64,000 nt of DNA, from contig OY757911.1 of assembly GCA_963585895.1 (NCBI GenBank), positions 88,748,275 to 88,812,274 on the forward strand, written 5' to 3'. The DNA comes from Sepioteuthis lessoniana. Taxonomy: Eukaryota > Mollusca > Cephalopoda > Myopsida > Loliginidae. This document shows, piece after piece, positions 11,954 through 21,774 of the stretch (positions within the stretch are counted from its first letter, which is position 1; every line of letters begins with the position of its first letter). Both the position numbers and the translations under genes were made by a program. The notes under the pieces were generated by a model, which worked only from the letters and a program-made list of their open reading frames with translations, searched no databases and was not told the DNA's origin.

Positions 11954-12039
11954 TTTCAGGACATTGCCATTCTGTAAGAGTTGACATAGCCATCAATGGA
12001 ATCATATATTCTATACTAGGGCCTTGATAGAGGGGTAAC
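11954..12039 (-). CDS. SLC23A: SLC23-like transporter, exon with the RLPLYQGPS motif
   Basis: This 86-bp exon has acceptor TGTGTTTCCAG before 12039 and donor GAAA|GTGAGT after 11954. Its first base completes the Arg codon split by the previous exon (AG|G). The translation starts RLPLYQGPSIEYMIPLMAMS and ends TEWQCPE. This matches the SLC23/NAT pattern 'RLP-x-x-QG-x-S...P...A-x-L-x-L-PEWKCP', a re-entrant and membrane segment followed by a Cys-containing loop. It ends in phase 1, matching the exon at 4218. Confidence 0.87.
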
Positions 12040-12409
12040 CTGGAAACACAGACATTTTTTCTCCTTATTCAAAGAATACTTTTGAAGAAATTCATATATT
12101 TAATCAAAGAGTTTAAAAAAGAGAAATTGACATTAATGATATAAAAGCCATTTGGAAGCAAAACCTACCAGATAGTACTGAATATATAGCATTAATTTTC
12201 TTTTTTTTTAATAAGAGACTTAATGAACAATTACTTTATAGAACCAAGCTTGTTTTGTAATTGTCTTTTTTTTTTTTAATTCCTTTTACAATCTTTGTAA
12301 AAGTCCTTTTTTCTGCAATCTCATAGACAACACAGATACATTTTTTAGTACAGTTATAGAGGGCAATTCCAGTCTGAGAAATAATTGATCATAAAGGAAT
12401 TTCAAGGAG

Positions 12410-12695
12410 GTGCCCATGATGTAATAGTTATCGTTGTAGGAAATGGACACGGCGACACGAGTTCAAATCCTCGACGAGACTGATTGCATTTTACATAGCA
12501 CTAATACCCTTAGGAAAGGTATAAATCTAATTATTCTCCCTCCAGCTATGGGTAAATAGTAGGGCAGACTAGGTTCTTCAGCCTTGGTGAGGCAACTAGT
12601 CTAGGAGAAGGAAAACTCTGAATTCAAACCTGTTAAATTCCGCTTAAAAATTGACCTTGTGTCATATTCTGCCCGAGCGGAGGGGTTGGGTAAAT
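12410..12695 (+). repeat. SINE family B, near-complete copy
   Basis: The tRNA-like head has TGATGTAATAGTTATCG (A-box region) and GAGTTCAAATCCTCG (B box, near 12458-12472). The body then has CTTAGGAAAGGTATAAATC, AGCTATGGGTAAATAG, CTTCAGCCTTGGTGAGGCAA and a GACCTTGTGTCATATTCTGC tail. Other copies are at 14990, 16058, 20845, 57825 (minus) and 60485. Confidence 0.88.
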
Positions 12696-12785
12696 ATGAT
12701 AAAGGAATTTCAAGTTTATAAATTTTAGGGAGATAATCAGTTAATGAAGATCAGAATTTGTCTTTTTTAATCATTAGTTTTTTTT

Positions 12786-13035
12786 TTATAGGACATTAAA
12801 AAAGTCTATATTTTTAGTTAAACTTTGTAGAGAAATTTGTTCATATGTGTTTTTGTCATCCAATAATTCCATTATTTTATTGTTATAATGAGTGGAATCC
12901 ATAATGACACCACAACCACCTTTGTCAGAAGGTGTGATGATAATATTATTTCTGAACAAAGTTTTCAATGCAACAATGTGTCTTTTAGGTAAAGCATAGT
13001 CATTTGTATTAATATTAGCAGTTGCATCAATGCAA
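12786..13035 (-). pseudogene. Penelope-like element reverse-transcriptase fragment
   Basis: The minus strand reads LPKRHIVALKTLFRN, then IIITPSDKGGCGVIMD, then YNNKIMELLDDKNTYEQIS. The 'DKGG..VIM...Y..K...LL.D..TY' order is typical of the start of Penelope-like reverse transcriptase (fingers region). Only about 80 codons are present, and the frame stops soon after. It is a truncated, dead copy. Confidence 0.8.
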
Positions 13036-13170
13036 CTATGAATATGATCATAGCTATATTAACATAGCTAAAATATGAACATAATAAAACAATGGAATAA
13101 TTAGATAACAAAAACACACATGAACAAATTTCTCTACAAACCATAACTAAAATATAGATGTTTTTAGATA
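12793..13170. repeat. Inverted repeat formed by the Penelope fragment and a partner
   Basis: Arm 12793-12890 (GTAGAGAAATTTGTTCATAT, ATAATTCCATTATTTTATTG) recurs inverted at 13075-13170, with about 185 bp between. Part of the same Penelope copy is therefore present in opposite orientation next to itself. Confidence 0.8.
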
Positions 13171-13176
13171 TAAAAA

Positions 13177-13412
13177 TTGTTCGCCAATGGCCCAGGAGAA
13201 CTGGGTTCAATCCCAGGTTGAGTCATATCAAAGACTCAAAAAATGGTACTTGATGCTATCTTGCTTAACACTTAGCATTATAAAGTATAGATCAAGGGTA
13301 AAGTGGAGTAATCCAGGGAAAGGAGTAGTGCCCTGCCCTACACCTTGGTGTAGTAGCTATCGAAAAGCGAGACTTCGGGTCACTCTCCACTATGGTTGCC
13401 AAGTTTACTTAT
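13177..13412 (+). repeat. SINE family A, 5'-truncated
   Basis: It starts GTTCGCCAATGGCCC, lacking the A box, and keeps the B box GGTTCAATCCC and the full body to GGTTGCCAAGTTTACTT. It sits directly against the Penelope inverted partner. Confidence 0.88.
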
Positions 13413-13427
13413 GATTATATGAACATA

Positions 13428-14712
13428 CAAAGGCTGTCTGAAAAGTAACAGGACTGGGTGTGCTGTCTGAGCTATGAGTAAAAGAAGGATAAGTGGATTG
13501 TGTTATTATCTAACATGATGTCTTGAGAGTATATAACTAATCTTAGATTTCTGCAACTATTGCATTTTCCCCCCCACATGCTTTTGTTTACAACTCCATT
13601 TTTACAGGTTGTCAAGCTATAAGCACTGAGGAATGAACACCAAGCAATAGAATAAACTAGAAATTTTGGTCTTGTAGAAAACTTAGTTACAAGTGCTTTA
13701 AATGCTTTAGCAAGTGTATGGAGATTACACCATGTTGCACACATGTATTTTTGAGTGGCACAAGAGGTTCAAAGAAAAGCACAAGAAGGTGAAAGATGAC
13801 TCCAGAAGAAAGAGGCCTTCAATAAGCAGGACTGAGGTCAATGGTGAGTGGGTAAGACAGGTGATGGGTAGCAATTGTCAGCTGGCTGTTCAAATGATTG
13901 CAAGTCAGCTAGACATGGAAAAGTTCAGTGTTTGGAAGATTATCACCAAAGATTTGGACATATAGAGTCTGTGCAAAATTGGTGCCAAGACTGCTGAATG
14001 ATAATCAGAAGGATCAGTCTTACATACAGGTGAGTCAGGGCACCATTGAGCATCTTTAAATTGAATCTGACTTGTTTTGTTTCACAGGTGATGACAGATT
14101 TTTAAGTACAACCTGGAAGTCAAGCACCAGAGCATTCAGAGGAAGTCTCTTACATTGCCAAGGCCAAAGAAAGCAAGACAGTCAAAAGTCATGTTCTTCA
14201 ATGTGAAGGGCATTGTCCACAGTGAGTTCTTGCCGCAGGGCCAGACGATCTATCAGCAAATCTACAAAGAGATCCTTTAGCATATGTTTCACTCAGTACA
14301 TAAGAGATGACAGTTGTGGCAGGACAAATTGTGGCTGCTTCATCACAACAATGCAGCTACTCACAACATCCAGAGCATCTGGCAGTTCCTGACCGAGAGG
14401 AAGATTGTTTTACTGAAATAAATTCACCTGATGTTGTTCCATGTAACTTTTTCTTTTCCTCAAGTGCAAGGGGAAATCATCAAGGAAACTGGTTTTGAAT
14501 GTGTAGAGGCCATTGAGAGAACTGTAACAATGGAGCTGAGGGGTATCCCAGAATAATCCTTCAAGCAGTGCATAGAAGCATGGCAGAGAAGGATGGGAAA
14601 GCTCATTAGACTCAAGGAGGATTACTTTGAAGGGAAAATCATGTAGTTTTTTGTTTGGAATTTAAATGAATTGTTTGCAACATCAGTCCTGTTACTTTTC
14701 AGACATACCTTG
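13428..14712 (+). mobile_element. Full-length but dead mariner with both inverted repeats
   Basis: A 1,285-bp element flanked by TA (13426-13427 and 14713-14714). The ends share TGTCTGAAAAGTAACAGGAC as inverted repeats. The plus strand encodes relic transposase: the helix-turn-helix region FEWHKRFKEKHKKVKDDSRR and MIASQLDMEKFSVWKIIT (about 13755-13960), GIVHSEFLPQGQTI (about 14205-14255), LLHHNNAATHN (about 14332-14365) and SPDVVPCNFFF (about 14426-14460). The second catalytic Asp is Asn (HHNNA), and the first-Asp region is frameshifted. Length is normal for mariner. Confidence 0.92.
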
Positions 14713-14725
14713 TATAGTGTTTATA

Positions 14726-14990
14726 TAATCATCATCAAGTCAAGCTGACTGCAGTGCATGCTCTCTTTCGCCATTCATCCTAATCCTTCATTGCTTTTGG
14801 TAGGTTTTCTAGACTACATCCAGTGTTTGCATAAAGCTGATATAAGTAAGTCTTTGCTAGTTGGCCAACACTAGCACATCCATGTATAGGAATCCAGAAG
14901 AGAACATCACTTATGAGTTAATCCTTACTTCTCAAGCAGTACCCTGCATGTCTTCCTCATCTTACTAGAATGGTTTTGTATGTAACTGCT
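14726..14990 (-). pseudogene. RTE-type LINE 3' end, truncated
   Basis: It is a relic of the same C-terminal segment seen more clearly at 35190-35590 (shared AACATCACTTATGAGTT; CACATCCATGTATAGGA matches the 27833 copy), and starts with an ATCATCATC tail on the plus strand. Minus orientation. No intact frame. Confidence 0.7.
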
Positions 14991-15215
14991 GTTGTCATAG
15001 GAAATGGATCTGATGAACTAAGTTCAAATCATGGACAAGGCTGTTTGGATTTCACTTTGTGCTAATGCCCTTGTAAAAAGCATGAATAAATATGAAGGCA
15101 GATGTGGATCTTATGGCAATCAGTCAAGGAGGTAGAAAACTGAATTTAAACCAGTTTTAATTGACCTTTTGTCACATTCTTCCCATGGTAAAGGGGTTGG
15201 TTAAATACAAACAAT
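14990..15215 (+). repeat. SINE family B copy
   Basis: Blocks CTGTTGTCATAGGAAATGG, AGTTCAAATCATGGACAAGG and TAATGCCCTTG, with the tail TTGACCTTTTGTCACATTCT. The middle is diverged or shortened. It abuts the RTE relic. Confidence 0.78.
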
Positions 15216-15346
15216 ATTGATGTAATTTTTTAGATATCTGTATTTTTTTAACTAACAATATAAAGGAAAGTCAAATATTTTCTTGCTGAATAATGGAGAA
15301 AATGATAAATATTGTAAAGAGCAAATAAATAAATAAATAGAATTAC

Positions 15347-15504
15347 CTTATTCCTATAAATGTTTGTAGAATACTGCATATACCTGACATAAACATTGTG
15401 GTACATAGAAGTTTAGCTTTAAACTCTTCATCTGCCTGTGCACAGACTAATTTGGCAACAAAGAGAGAAACTGTCAAACTGCCAGACAAAGAAATCAGTA
15501 CTTG
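15347..15504 (-). CDS. SLC23A: SLC23-like transporter, exon for membrane segments 1-2
   Basis: A 158-bp exon with acceptor TTTTTCAG before 15504 and donor AAG|GTAATT after 15347. It begins at a codon boundary, matching the phase-0 end of the exon at 19036. It encodes QVLISLSGSLTVSLFVAKLV, then CAQADEEFKAKLLCTTMFMS and GICSILQTFIGIR. It aligns by eye with SLC23 'GLQHYLTMFGSTISIP...' followed by a segment ending 'SGI.TLLQTT.G.RLP'. The conserved NAT-family His of the membrane-1 QH motif reads Gln here (GLQ|Q). The last two bases (AG) are completed by G from the next exon to give Arg. Confidence 0.88.
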
Positions 15505-15820
15505 CTGAAAAAGATTTTAAAAAAACCTTGTTTTAGTAAATGAAAAGAAAGGGAAAAGTGTTAATGCACAAAAAGAAAAAAAATTTTTTTCTTCATGGGG
15601 AAAGTAGAACCCTTATCATGAAACCTGTTCTAACTGGAAACAATGTTGCTGCAAGATATAACTAATATGGAATTTAAATTTTCAAACTTTAAAAAAAAAA
15701 ATTAACAAAAGGTCTTACTAAGATAATTACTAACATTTAATTAAACACTACTAATTAGATTTACAAATAGTTCAAGCGAGAGATGTAAAATAATTGCATA
15801 ACATTACTTAAGGTTAGTTT

Positions 15821-16045
15821 TCTTTGTTTAATGGCATATCAACTTTCATTGGTTATTATGTTAAAGCTATATTTGCAGAAGAATAATAATGGTACTATTT
15901 AACCCATAGCTGAAGGGATAAAGGGGTTCATACCTTTCCTAAGGGTATTAGTCTGAAAGTTAACGTAATAGTGCAGCTGGAATTTAAACTTGCTTACTAT
16001 GATGTTGTCATTCAACATGTTAGCCACTACGCCATGGAAATTTCT
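15821..16045 (-). repeat. SINE family C copy
   Basis: Minus-strand copy. The tail is at the left (TTTGTTTAATGGCATATCAA), then ATGGTACTATTTAACCCATA and AAGGGTATTAGTC, and the tRNA-like head is at the right (ATGTTAGCCACTACGCCATG). Confidence 0.83.
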
Positions 16046-16057
16046 CCTAGTTAGGAC

Positions 16058-16335
16058 TAGGAAGTGCACTTAGCATAATAGTTATCATTGCAAGAAATGG
16101 AATTAGTAGCCCAAGTTCAAAACCTGGACAAAGCTGTTTGCATTTCACTTTGTGTTAATGCTCTTGTAAAAGCCATGAACCCAACTATGGGTAAATAGTA
16201 GGTTAGACTAGATTATCTAGTTGTGGTAAGGCAAACAAACTAGGATAAGGAAAACTTTGAATTCAAACCAGTACTTTACTTAAAATTGACCTTGTGTTAC
16301 ATTCTGCTTGTGATGGAGGTGTTGGGTTAAATACA
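16058..16335 (+). repeat. SINE family B copy
   Basis: Head GCACTTAGCATAATAGTTAT, B-box CAAGTTCAAAACCTGGAC, then ACTATGGGTAAATAGTAGG and the tail TTGACCTTGTGTTACATTCT. It lies head to head with the family C copy at 15821-16045. Confidence 0.85.
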
Positions 16336-16394
16336 TGATTTGCTAGAACTAACAATCCGGACAAAAATAGAGAAGACCCTGTGGTGTTAAGAGA

Positions 16395-16445
16395 CACATT
16401 ATTACGTTCACTTCTGGATTAATACTCTTGGTAAAGGTATGAACC
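16395..16445 (+). repeat. Fragment of SINE family C body
   Basis: CACTTCTGGATTAATACTC and TTGGTAAAGGTATGAACC match the middle of family C. Confidence 0.5.
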
Positions 16446-16494
16446 TTTTTTGTTGGATATTGACTTTAAGACCCCCTCCCCTGACATGTCATGT

Positions 16495-16620
16495 AAATTG
16501 TGTAGGTGGCATGCTAGAAAGAAGTCAGACACTGAGAACAAAAATAACAGGAAATACACCAGTTACCCAAAGTAAACAGAACACAGATGTCCCCCAGTAG
16601 AAATGCTGCATAGATTATAT
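16495..16620. repeat. Unnamed repeat also found inside a SINE A at 17945-18067
   Basis: About 125 bp beginning AATTGTGTAGGTGGCATGCT and containing GGAAATACACCAGTTACC and AAATGCTGCATA recur almost unchanged at 17945-18067. I do not recognise the source. Confidence 0.8.
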
Positions 16621-17862
16621 AATATTAATATTATATAACCAGGGAGATTTCAACCTGAAGAGCAGAAAGGCAGAGAGGTTTTACAGAAGATCTGTACAGA
16701 GCTCTTCAACTTTCTCTCATTCTGACCTGCCAGTACATTTTAGGTAAAAAAAGAAAAGAAACCAATTATATCTTTATACATGAGTGTTGCCTTTCTCTGC
16801 TATACAAAATTTTATCCTCCTAGTAATGGGTTTGATAGTATCACCACTGTTCACCATATCAATAACTCACAAAGATTGATATGCCATTAAACAAAGAAAC
16901 CAAACCAGACAAAAATCTTTAAGATGGTCAGAGAACAATATAATAAGATAGCAATAATATAATATATAAAAAAATTGGTAAACCATTTTTTTTTTAATGT
17001 ATTAACAAGTACTGTTTGTAAAAATTTTATATAAATTTTTAACAACACAGAGTGTAAAATTAACAATGTTTAGAAAAATGAAATAAGGGATATTTGACAC
17101 TTGTTACGTCTGTGAGCCAAGCCTTGATGACTTATCTAGTTTAGATGCATACTTGAGCTAGTTGACAATGATATATGACTTAGAAACTTGTTCACATGGT
17201 TGTTTGCTATCACATTTATAAACAAGTGAAATAAACAAACAATTTTTTTCAGGCACTGAAATAAGAGCCAAAATTATCTTTTGCAAGCAAAGAGTTTAAC
17301 AAGTATGTGTTTGTCAGTATCAAGTTAATCTTCCAACCTGTCTTTGAGGAGGAGAGGATCTGAAAATATTATGGATCATCGTAAGATATTTTATTTGCAA
17401 TTTGAAATAAACTACATCTAACAAGAATACTCAACCCTCCAACTAGGCGAGTTAGATGATCAGTCTAGTTCTAGAGAGCCTACCTCCCTAGAAGCATCTG
17501 TCTCCTTGTCTAAAAGAAGTAAGAGCTGAGTTCATTGCTTGTCACCTGAGGTGACTGAAGGAAAATTCCAGAGGAACTAAACAGTTTTTGTCCCTGCTCC
17601 ACAGGAGTTTTGATTCCAGTGGGGTATCTCCCACACTGAACTAACCTTGTGTCATATATTTAGGCCTTGTGGGAGGGTGCAAACCTCAAGATCATAACTA
17701 TTCCAAAATGAAATTGGAACAAGTAAAATAACCATGATTATAAAATTACAAGTTGAATAGTTGATATCTAACTACCTCCCCACAGGGGAAGTAGGTAACG
17801 TTTGGTGAGTTTAATGAAATGGAAGAGAGCAATACATAAGGATAAAAATTGAATCCACTTTG

Positions 17863-18187
17863 CCAATGGCCCGGGAGACCCGAGTTCAATCCCAGGTCGA
17901 GTCATACCAAAGACTCAAAAAATGGTACTTGATGCTACCTTGCTTAAATTGTGTAGGTGGAATGCTAGAAAGAAGTCAGGCACTGAGAACAAAAATAATA
18001 GGAAATACACCAGTTACCTAAAGTAAACAGGATGCAGGTGTCCCCTGGCAGAAATGCTGCATAAATTATAAGGTAAGGATCAAGGGTAAAGGGAAAGGAG
18101 TAGCGCCCTCCCCTACACCTTGGTGTAGTAGCTATCGAAAAAGGGGGGCTTTCGGGTCACCCTCAACTAGGGTCGCCAACTTTACTC
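17863..18187 (+). repeat. SINE family A copy carrying an internal foreign segment
   Basis: The SINE runs from TTTGCCAATGGCCCGGG with B box GTTCAATCCC to GGTCGCCAACTTTACT. Between CCTTGCTTAA (about 17945) and ATTATAAGGT (about 18067) the usual short CACTCAGC link is replaced by about 120 bp homologous to 16495-16620. Confidence 0.85.
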
Positions 18188-18204
18188 TTCTATAATAGAG
18201 GGGG

Positions 18205-18440
18205 ATTAAAAAAAATGTTAACACCTTTATGAGAGTACCTTTATGATACAATTTCAAACAGTTTCCACATGTTCACCATCCCTGTTAACACATTACTGCA
18301 ATCTCCAGCAAATGATTTAAAAATATTTCTATGGGAGTATCTTTATTAGAAAAGCAGAACTGATATTGTGGAGAGTTTAAAAACTTAATATCATAAAGGA
18401 AATCAAAGAAATATTAACATTTAAAAAAAACAAAAAAAAC
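18205..18440. mobile_element. Palindromic MITE (AATGTTAACA type), copy 2
   Basis: It shares AAAATGTTAACACC, CAGTTTCCACATGTTCA and TCTATGGGAGTATCTTTATT with the copy at 2349-2640. Its inverted right end reads ATATTAACATTTAAA. Confidence 0.72.
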
Positions 18441-19035
18441 ACATTGTATTTTTTTAATTTATTTAGATCATTGAATAAAATCTTTAAAAATAGGCATATA
18501 TTGATTTTTATCAATTTAAGAGCATTCTTGGTTTTTACAGCTTTTACCATTAATTATTGCCTTAGTCTTATAAAAGATGCCAACATCTAGTTCACTGTAT
18601 AAGAACATTTTTTAACTTAATTTTAATCAGTTATTTAAATCCTTTTGTAAAGGTTCTAAAAAGCTATTAAAATCATAACAGAAAATTTTACTATATACAA
18701 ATTTTGAATAACAATCGTGTACATCCTTAATTTGGGACATGTCACATCTTACAAAATATCAAAGATTAAAACATATTCTCATTCTAATTTTCTTCTGTAC
18801 AACAAATGGAAATGCTAAAAAGCAAGAATGTGAATATCTAGAAAAGAAGAAGAATTGTAACATAGGGAGGAGAGAACAAACAAATAAGAGATATTGAAGA
18901 AAAGAGGAAATGAGAAAGAAAGTTATGTTATTATAAACAGACATACTCATTTAATATTACTTTGAGTGTATCACTGTATAATAATGATAATTTCTCATCT
19001 CAGAAATTCCCACACACACAAATTATTTTTGTTAC

Positions 19036-19215
19036 CTGCAGTCCAAAGAAGAATGTCATGTAGATGGGTGGATTATCTTCAACCCCATAATGCAAAGTAT
19101 ATTTTTGGGTAGTGTCTGTAGAATCATCCAGGTGAAGATTAACAGAATTTGATATGGCAACACCTCCATTAGGAGTAGCTTTTTCTTTGGGTAAATCATC
19201 TGCCATTGGATTGGT
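19036..19215 (-). CDS. SLC23A: SLC23-like transporter, N-terminal exon ending in the GLQ motif
   Basis: A 180-bp exon with acceptor CCTTATCTTTACAG before 19215 and donor CTGCAG|GTAACA after 19036. The frame is open throughout: TNPMADDLPKEKATPNGG, a Ser/Thr/Asp-rich cytoplasmic stretch, then YTLHYGVEDNPPIYMTFFFG and LQ. The last part matches the SLC23 signature 'Y.IEDVPPWYLC..LGLQ' that precedes and enters membrane segment 1. The Met at 19206-19204 could be the start. However, the exon is in frame upstream of it (TNP) and phase 0 at its 5' end, so upstream coding exons are also possible. SLC23 proteins are sodium-linked ascorbate or nucleobase transporters of the plasma membrane; which substrate applies cannot be told from this part. 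Confidence 0.88.
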
Positions 19216-19529
19216 CTGTAAAGATAAGGAAAAGAAATTTCATTGTTTTTGTATTAAATGACATATATACCAGTAATATTTTGATATGTGAAGGTAAAAA
19301 AATATAAGTATTAAATTGATGCAAAATTTTCTAACATTTTAGATAACTTTTATTTATAATCTCTCAAAAGTAGTCTTTAAGCTCAAAGTAGAATAGTTTC
19401 TGTCAACAAAGATTATACTGCTCTATTATTTGGTATTGAGCACTTTTAGTTTTTAAATACTGCTGGTCAGCTTAATTGACAGTATTGTATTATCAATGTA
19501 TATAGATACACACACATGCAGATATATAC

Positions 19530-19800
19530 GAGAGTCAATTTTAAAGTTCATATGCTGTTCAAGATACTTTCGTGGAATGTGACCAAATGAGGTTTATTTT
19601 TCAGCATAGACTTCCTCTCCCACACACCTTGCAGTCTACATGCTTCTTCCATCAGTGTTTCAGTGGTTGGATCCCATTGATAAATAAGTCATCAACAGCA
19701 GATGTGGCCTCATCATATGAAATCTTCAGTCCATCATCGTACTCTAATCTTAAACCAAAAAGGATCTGCTCAAAGGTATTTAATGATTTTAATAGGAGAT
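19530..19800 (-). pseudogene. Mariner transposase 3' end, relic
   Basis: The minus strand reads DLKISYDEATSAVDDLFING, then IQPLKH, a stop, and WKKHVDCK. This resembles the 'FINGIQAL.HRWKKCVD..GDYVEK' end of a mariner transposase. The right-hand terminal repeat AGTCAATTTTAAAGTTCATA is near 19532-19551. The 5' part is missing. Confidence 0.7.
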
Positions 19801-20611
19801 CAAGAAGATAACCATCTAAACAATAGAGTAACCTTACAAGAGGGAGACCAAAATTACCTCTGTTAGCAGTGGAAAGACTGATAAAAAAATAGGATGAAAT
19901 GAAGGTTTTTTTCTGGACAAATATGTGAGAGGAACATTTGTAGGTTTATGCAGATTATAATTTATATTTCATACACAAAATGTAACAACTGTTATGGAAC
20001 AGGTGTATAATTTTTAAAAAAAATTGTTATGTAAACAAGTAAAATCACTCTAGCACAGAAAGATGACTGGCTCACCTAATTAGTATCTTATTTTGAAATG
20101 TTAAAAAGGTCAAGGTTTGCTATTAAACAAATAGAAGAAAACTAATGACATAATTTCCCAGATCAAAACTGAAATCAAATATAGGGGAGGTGGTAGGGAG
20201 TAGTGTTTCTTGGTACCCTATTTGGGTGGATAGGTAGAGAGGTTATCATGTTTAACATTTTATAACCTCTATGGTATATAGACATGTTTTGTTTTCAGTT
20301 TTTGTTTCTTTGGGAAACAAAATACATTTCTTAATGAGATAGGGTGTTTGATGTCATGTAAACTAAAAAAACTTGTAACAACTTGCAAGAGAAAAGAGAG
20401 ACATTATCATTTTCTTAGTCAACCAACTTCTCTTATTTGGAGTTGGTAATTGAATTATACAATATAACTTGTTATTTGAATCAATTTTTAAATTTTCCTG
20501 TGAAGTTTATGAGTACAAAACTAAAGAAGAGTATTACATATGTAGTGATGAGCCTCAATAATATCACAAACTACTAATATTACTCATGGAGGCACTACTT
20601 ATATAACAAGA

Positions 20612-20803
20612 TTACGCTGAAAAGTTCACATAACGAAGTCATATTTGCAGCTGATGATTTTTTTATCAATGGAATCCAAACACAGCAACATCAATGAAAC
20701 AAGTGGATGAAATACAAGAGATACTATGTTAAAAAATAAACCTTATTTGGTGACATTCTATGAGTTTCTTGGTTAGATTATGAACTTTTCAGCCAACCCT
20801 CAT
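20612..20803 (+). mobile_element. Short non-autonomous mariner derivative
   Basis: The ends share GCTGAAAAGTTCA in inverted orientation (20616-20628 and about 20780-20793). Inside, the plus strand keeps a degraded transposase C-terminus (DDFFINGIQTQQHQ, then NKWMKYKRYYVKK). It is about 190 bp, so an internally deleted copy of the same mariner type as 19530-19800. Confidence 0.7.
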
Positions 20804-20844
20804 AATGTAGCAGACTACTTATTATATTGTTCACGGAGACACTC

Positions 20845-21090
20845 ATTGCGTAACGGTTATCCTAATAGGAAATGCATAAAGAAGTTAACAAGGCTGTTGG
20901 CATTTCACATAAGACTAACACTCTTGAGAAAAGTAGAAATTCAAATATCCTCTCTCTTTATCAGCTATGGGGAAAATAGTAGGGTAGACTGGGCTCTTTA
21001 ACCTTGCTGTGGTAGCTGGTTTAGAAGAAGGAAAACTGAATTAATTCAAACCAATTGACCTTGTTGTATCCTGCTTATGAGTTAGGTAAA
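20845..21090 (+). repeat. SINE family B copy, diverged
   Basis: Blocks GCGTAACGGTTATCC, GTTGGCATTTCACATAAGAC, CAGCTATGGGGAAAATAGTA, AGGGTAGACTGGGCTCTT and TTGACCTTGTTGTATCCTGC, in family order. Confidence 0.8.
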
Positions 21091-21659
21091 TACATATTTA
21101 TCTATACTACTATGCTGAAGTTTATGTGTGTGCAACTGAGGATCACAGCCAAATATAAAGTCTCAGAAATTTGATTTTTTTTACATGAATATTGACTTGA
21201 TCCCAGGCTCCAACAAAGACTAATCAAAGTTGTTGAAGGTCATCAGATGACAAAATATTCCATTTCTCGCCAAGTGAAGCAAGTTAGATATGAAATACAA
21301 AAATACTTTTTCTAATTTTATAAATAGTAGGATGGACTTGTTCAGATCCATATTTTTCATATGGCCAATTGTATATTGGATGTTTACAAGTAATGAAAGA
21401 GGACTCAACATATTTGCAAAAGATGAAAAATCAAAAAATACTATGTACAAAAAAGCCTGTCAGAAAGTGATCAGGATTTTTTCTTTTAAATCTTTTTTAT
21501 ACATATTATGTTTATATTTCTGTATCCATAAAAACACTTGCTAAAATACATAGACATATTTCATTAAAACATTTTGTCTCTTATCTTTTCTTTCCTGAAT
21601 ATCATCAGGTAATTCTGCATGTCTTGCATTGCTAAACTCTACCGCTGAGATATACTTAC

Positions 21660-21740
21660 AAATGCTACTTTTGTAAATGTGGTGAGAGTGTAAGCCAGAA
21701 TGAGCCACCAGCTGCCATAAGTGAGAATGGCGGTCCTCAT
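21660..21740 (-). CDS. Possible alternative first exon of the SLC23-like gene
   Basis: On the minus strand an ATG at 21740 opens 27 codons (MRTAILTYGSWWLILAYTLT, then TFTKVAF) ending at a textbook donor, CATTT|GTAAGT. It ends at a codon boundary and so joins in frame to the exon at 19215. The hydrophobic content would make a signal or anchor segment, which is unusual for an SLC23 N-terminus. The donor and last 20 or so bases also occur in a repeat copy near 47390, so this may be a chance frame in a transposon-derived 5' untranslated exon. Real exon or not, coding status is uncertain. Confidence 0.35.
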
Positions 21741-21774
21741 CAGTCACAGAGTTCACACTTGGTGTGATGTCTGT

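Noticed and set aside
19572-19811. 79-codon plus-strand frame
   Set aside because: Antisense to a mariner transposase 3' relic.
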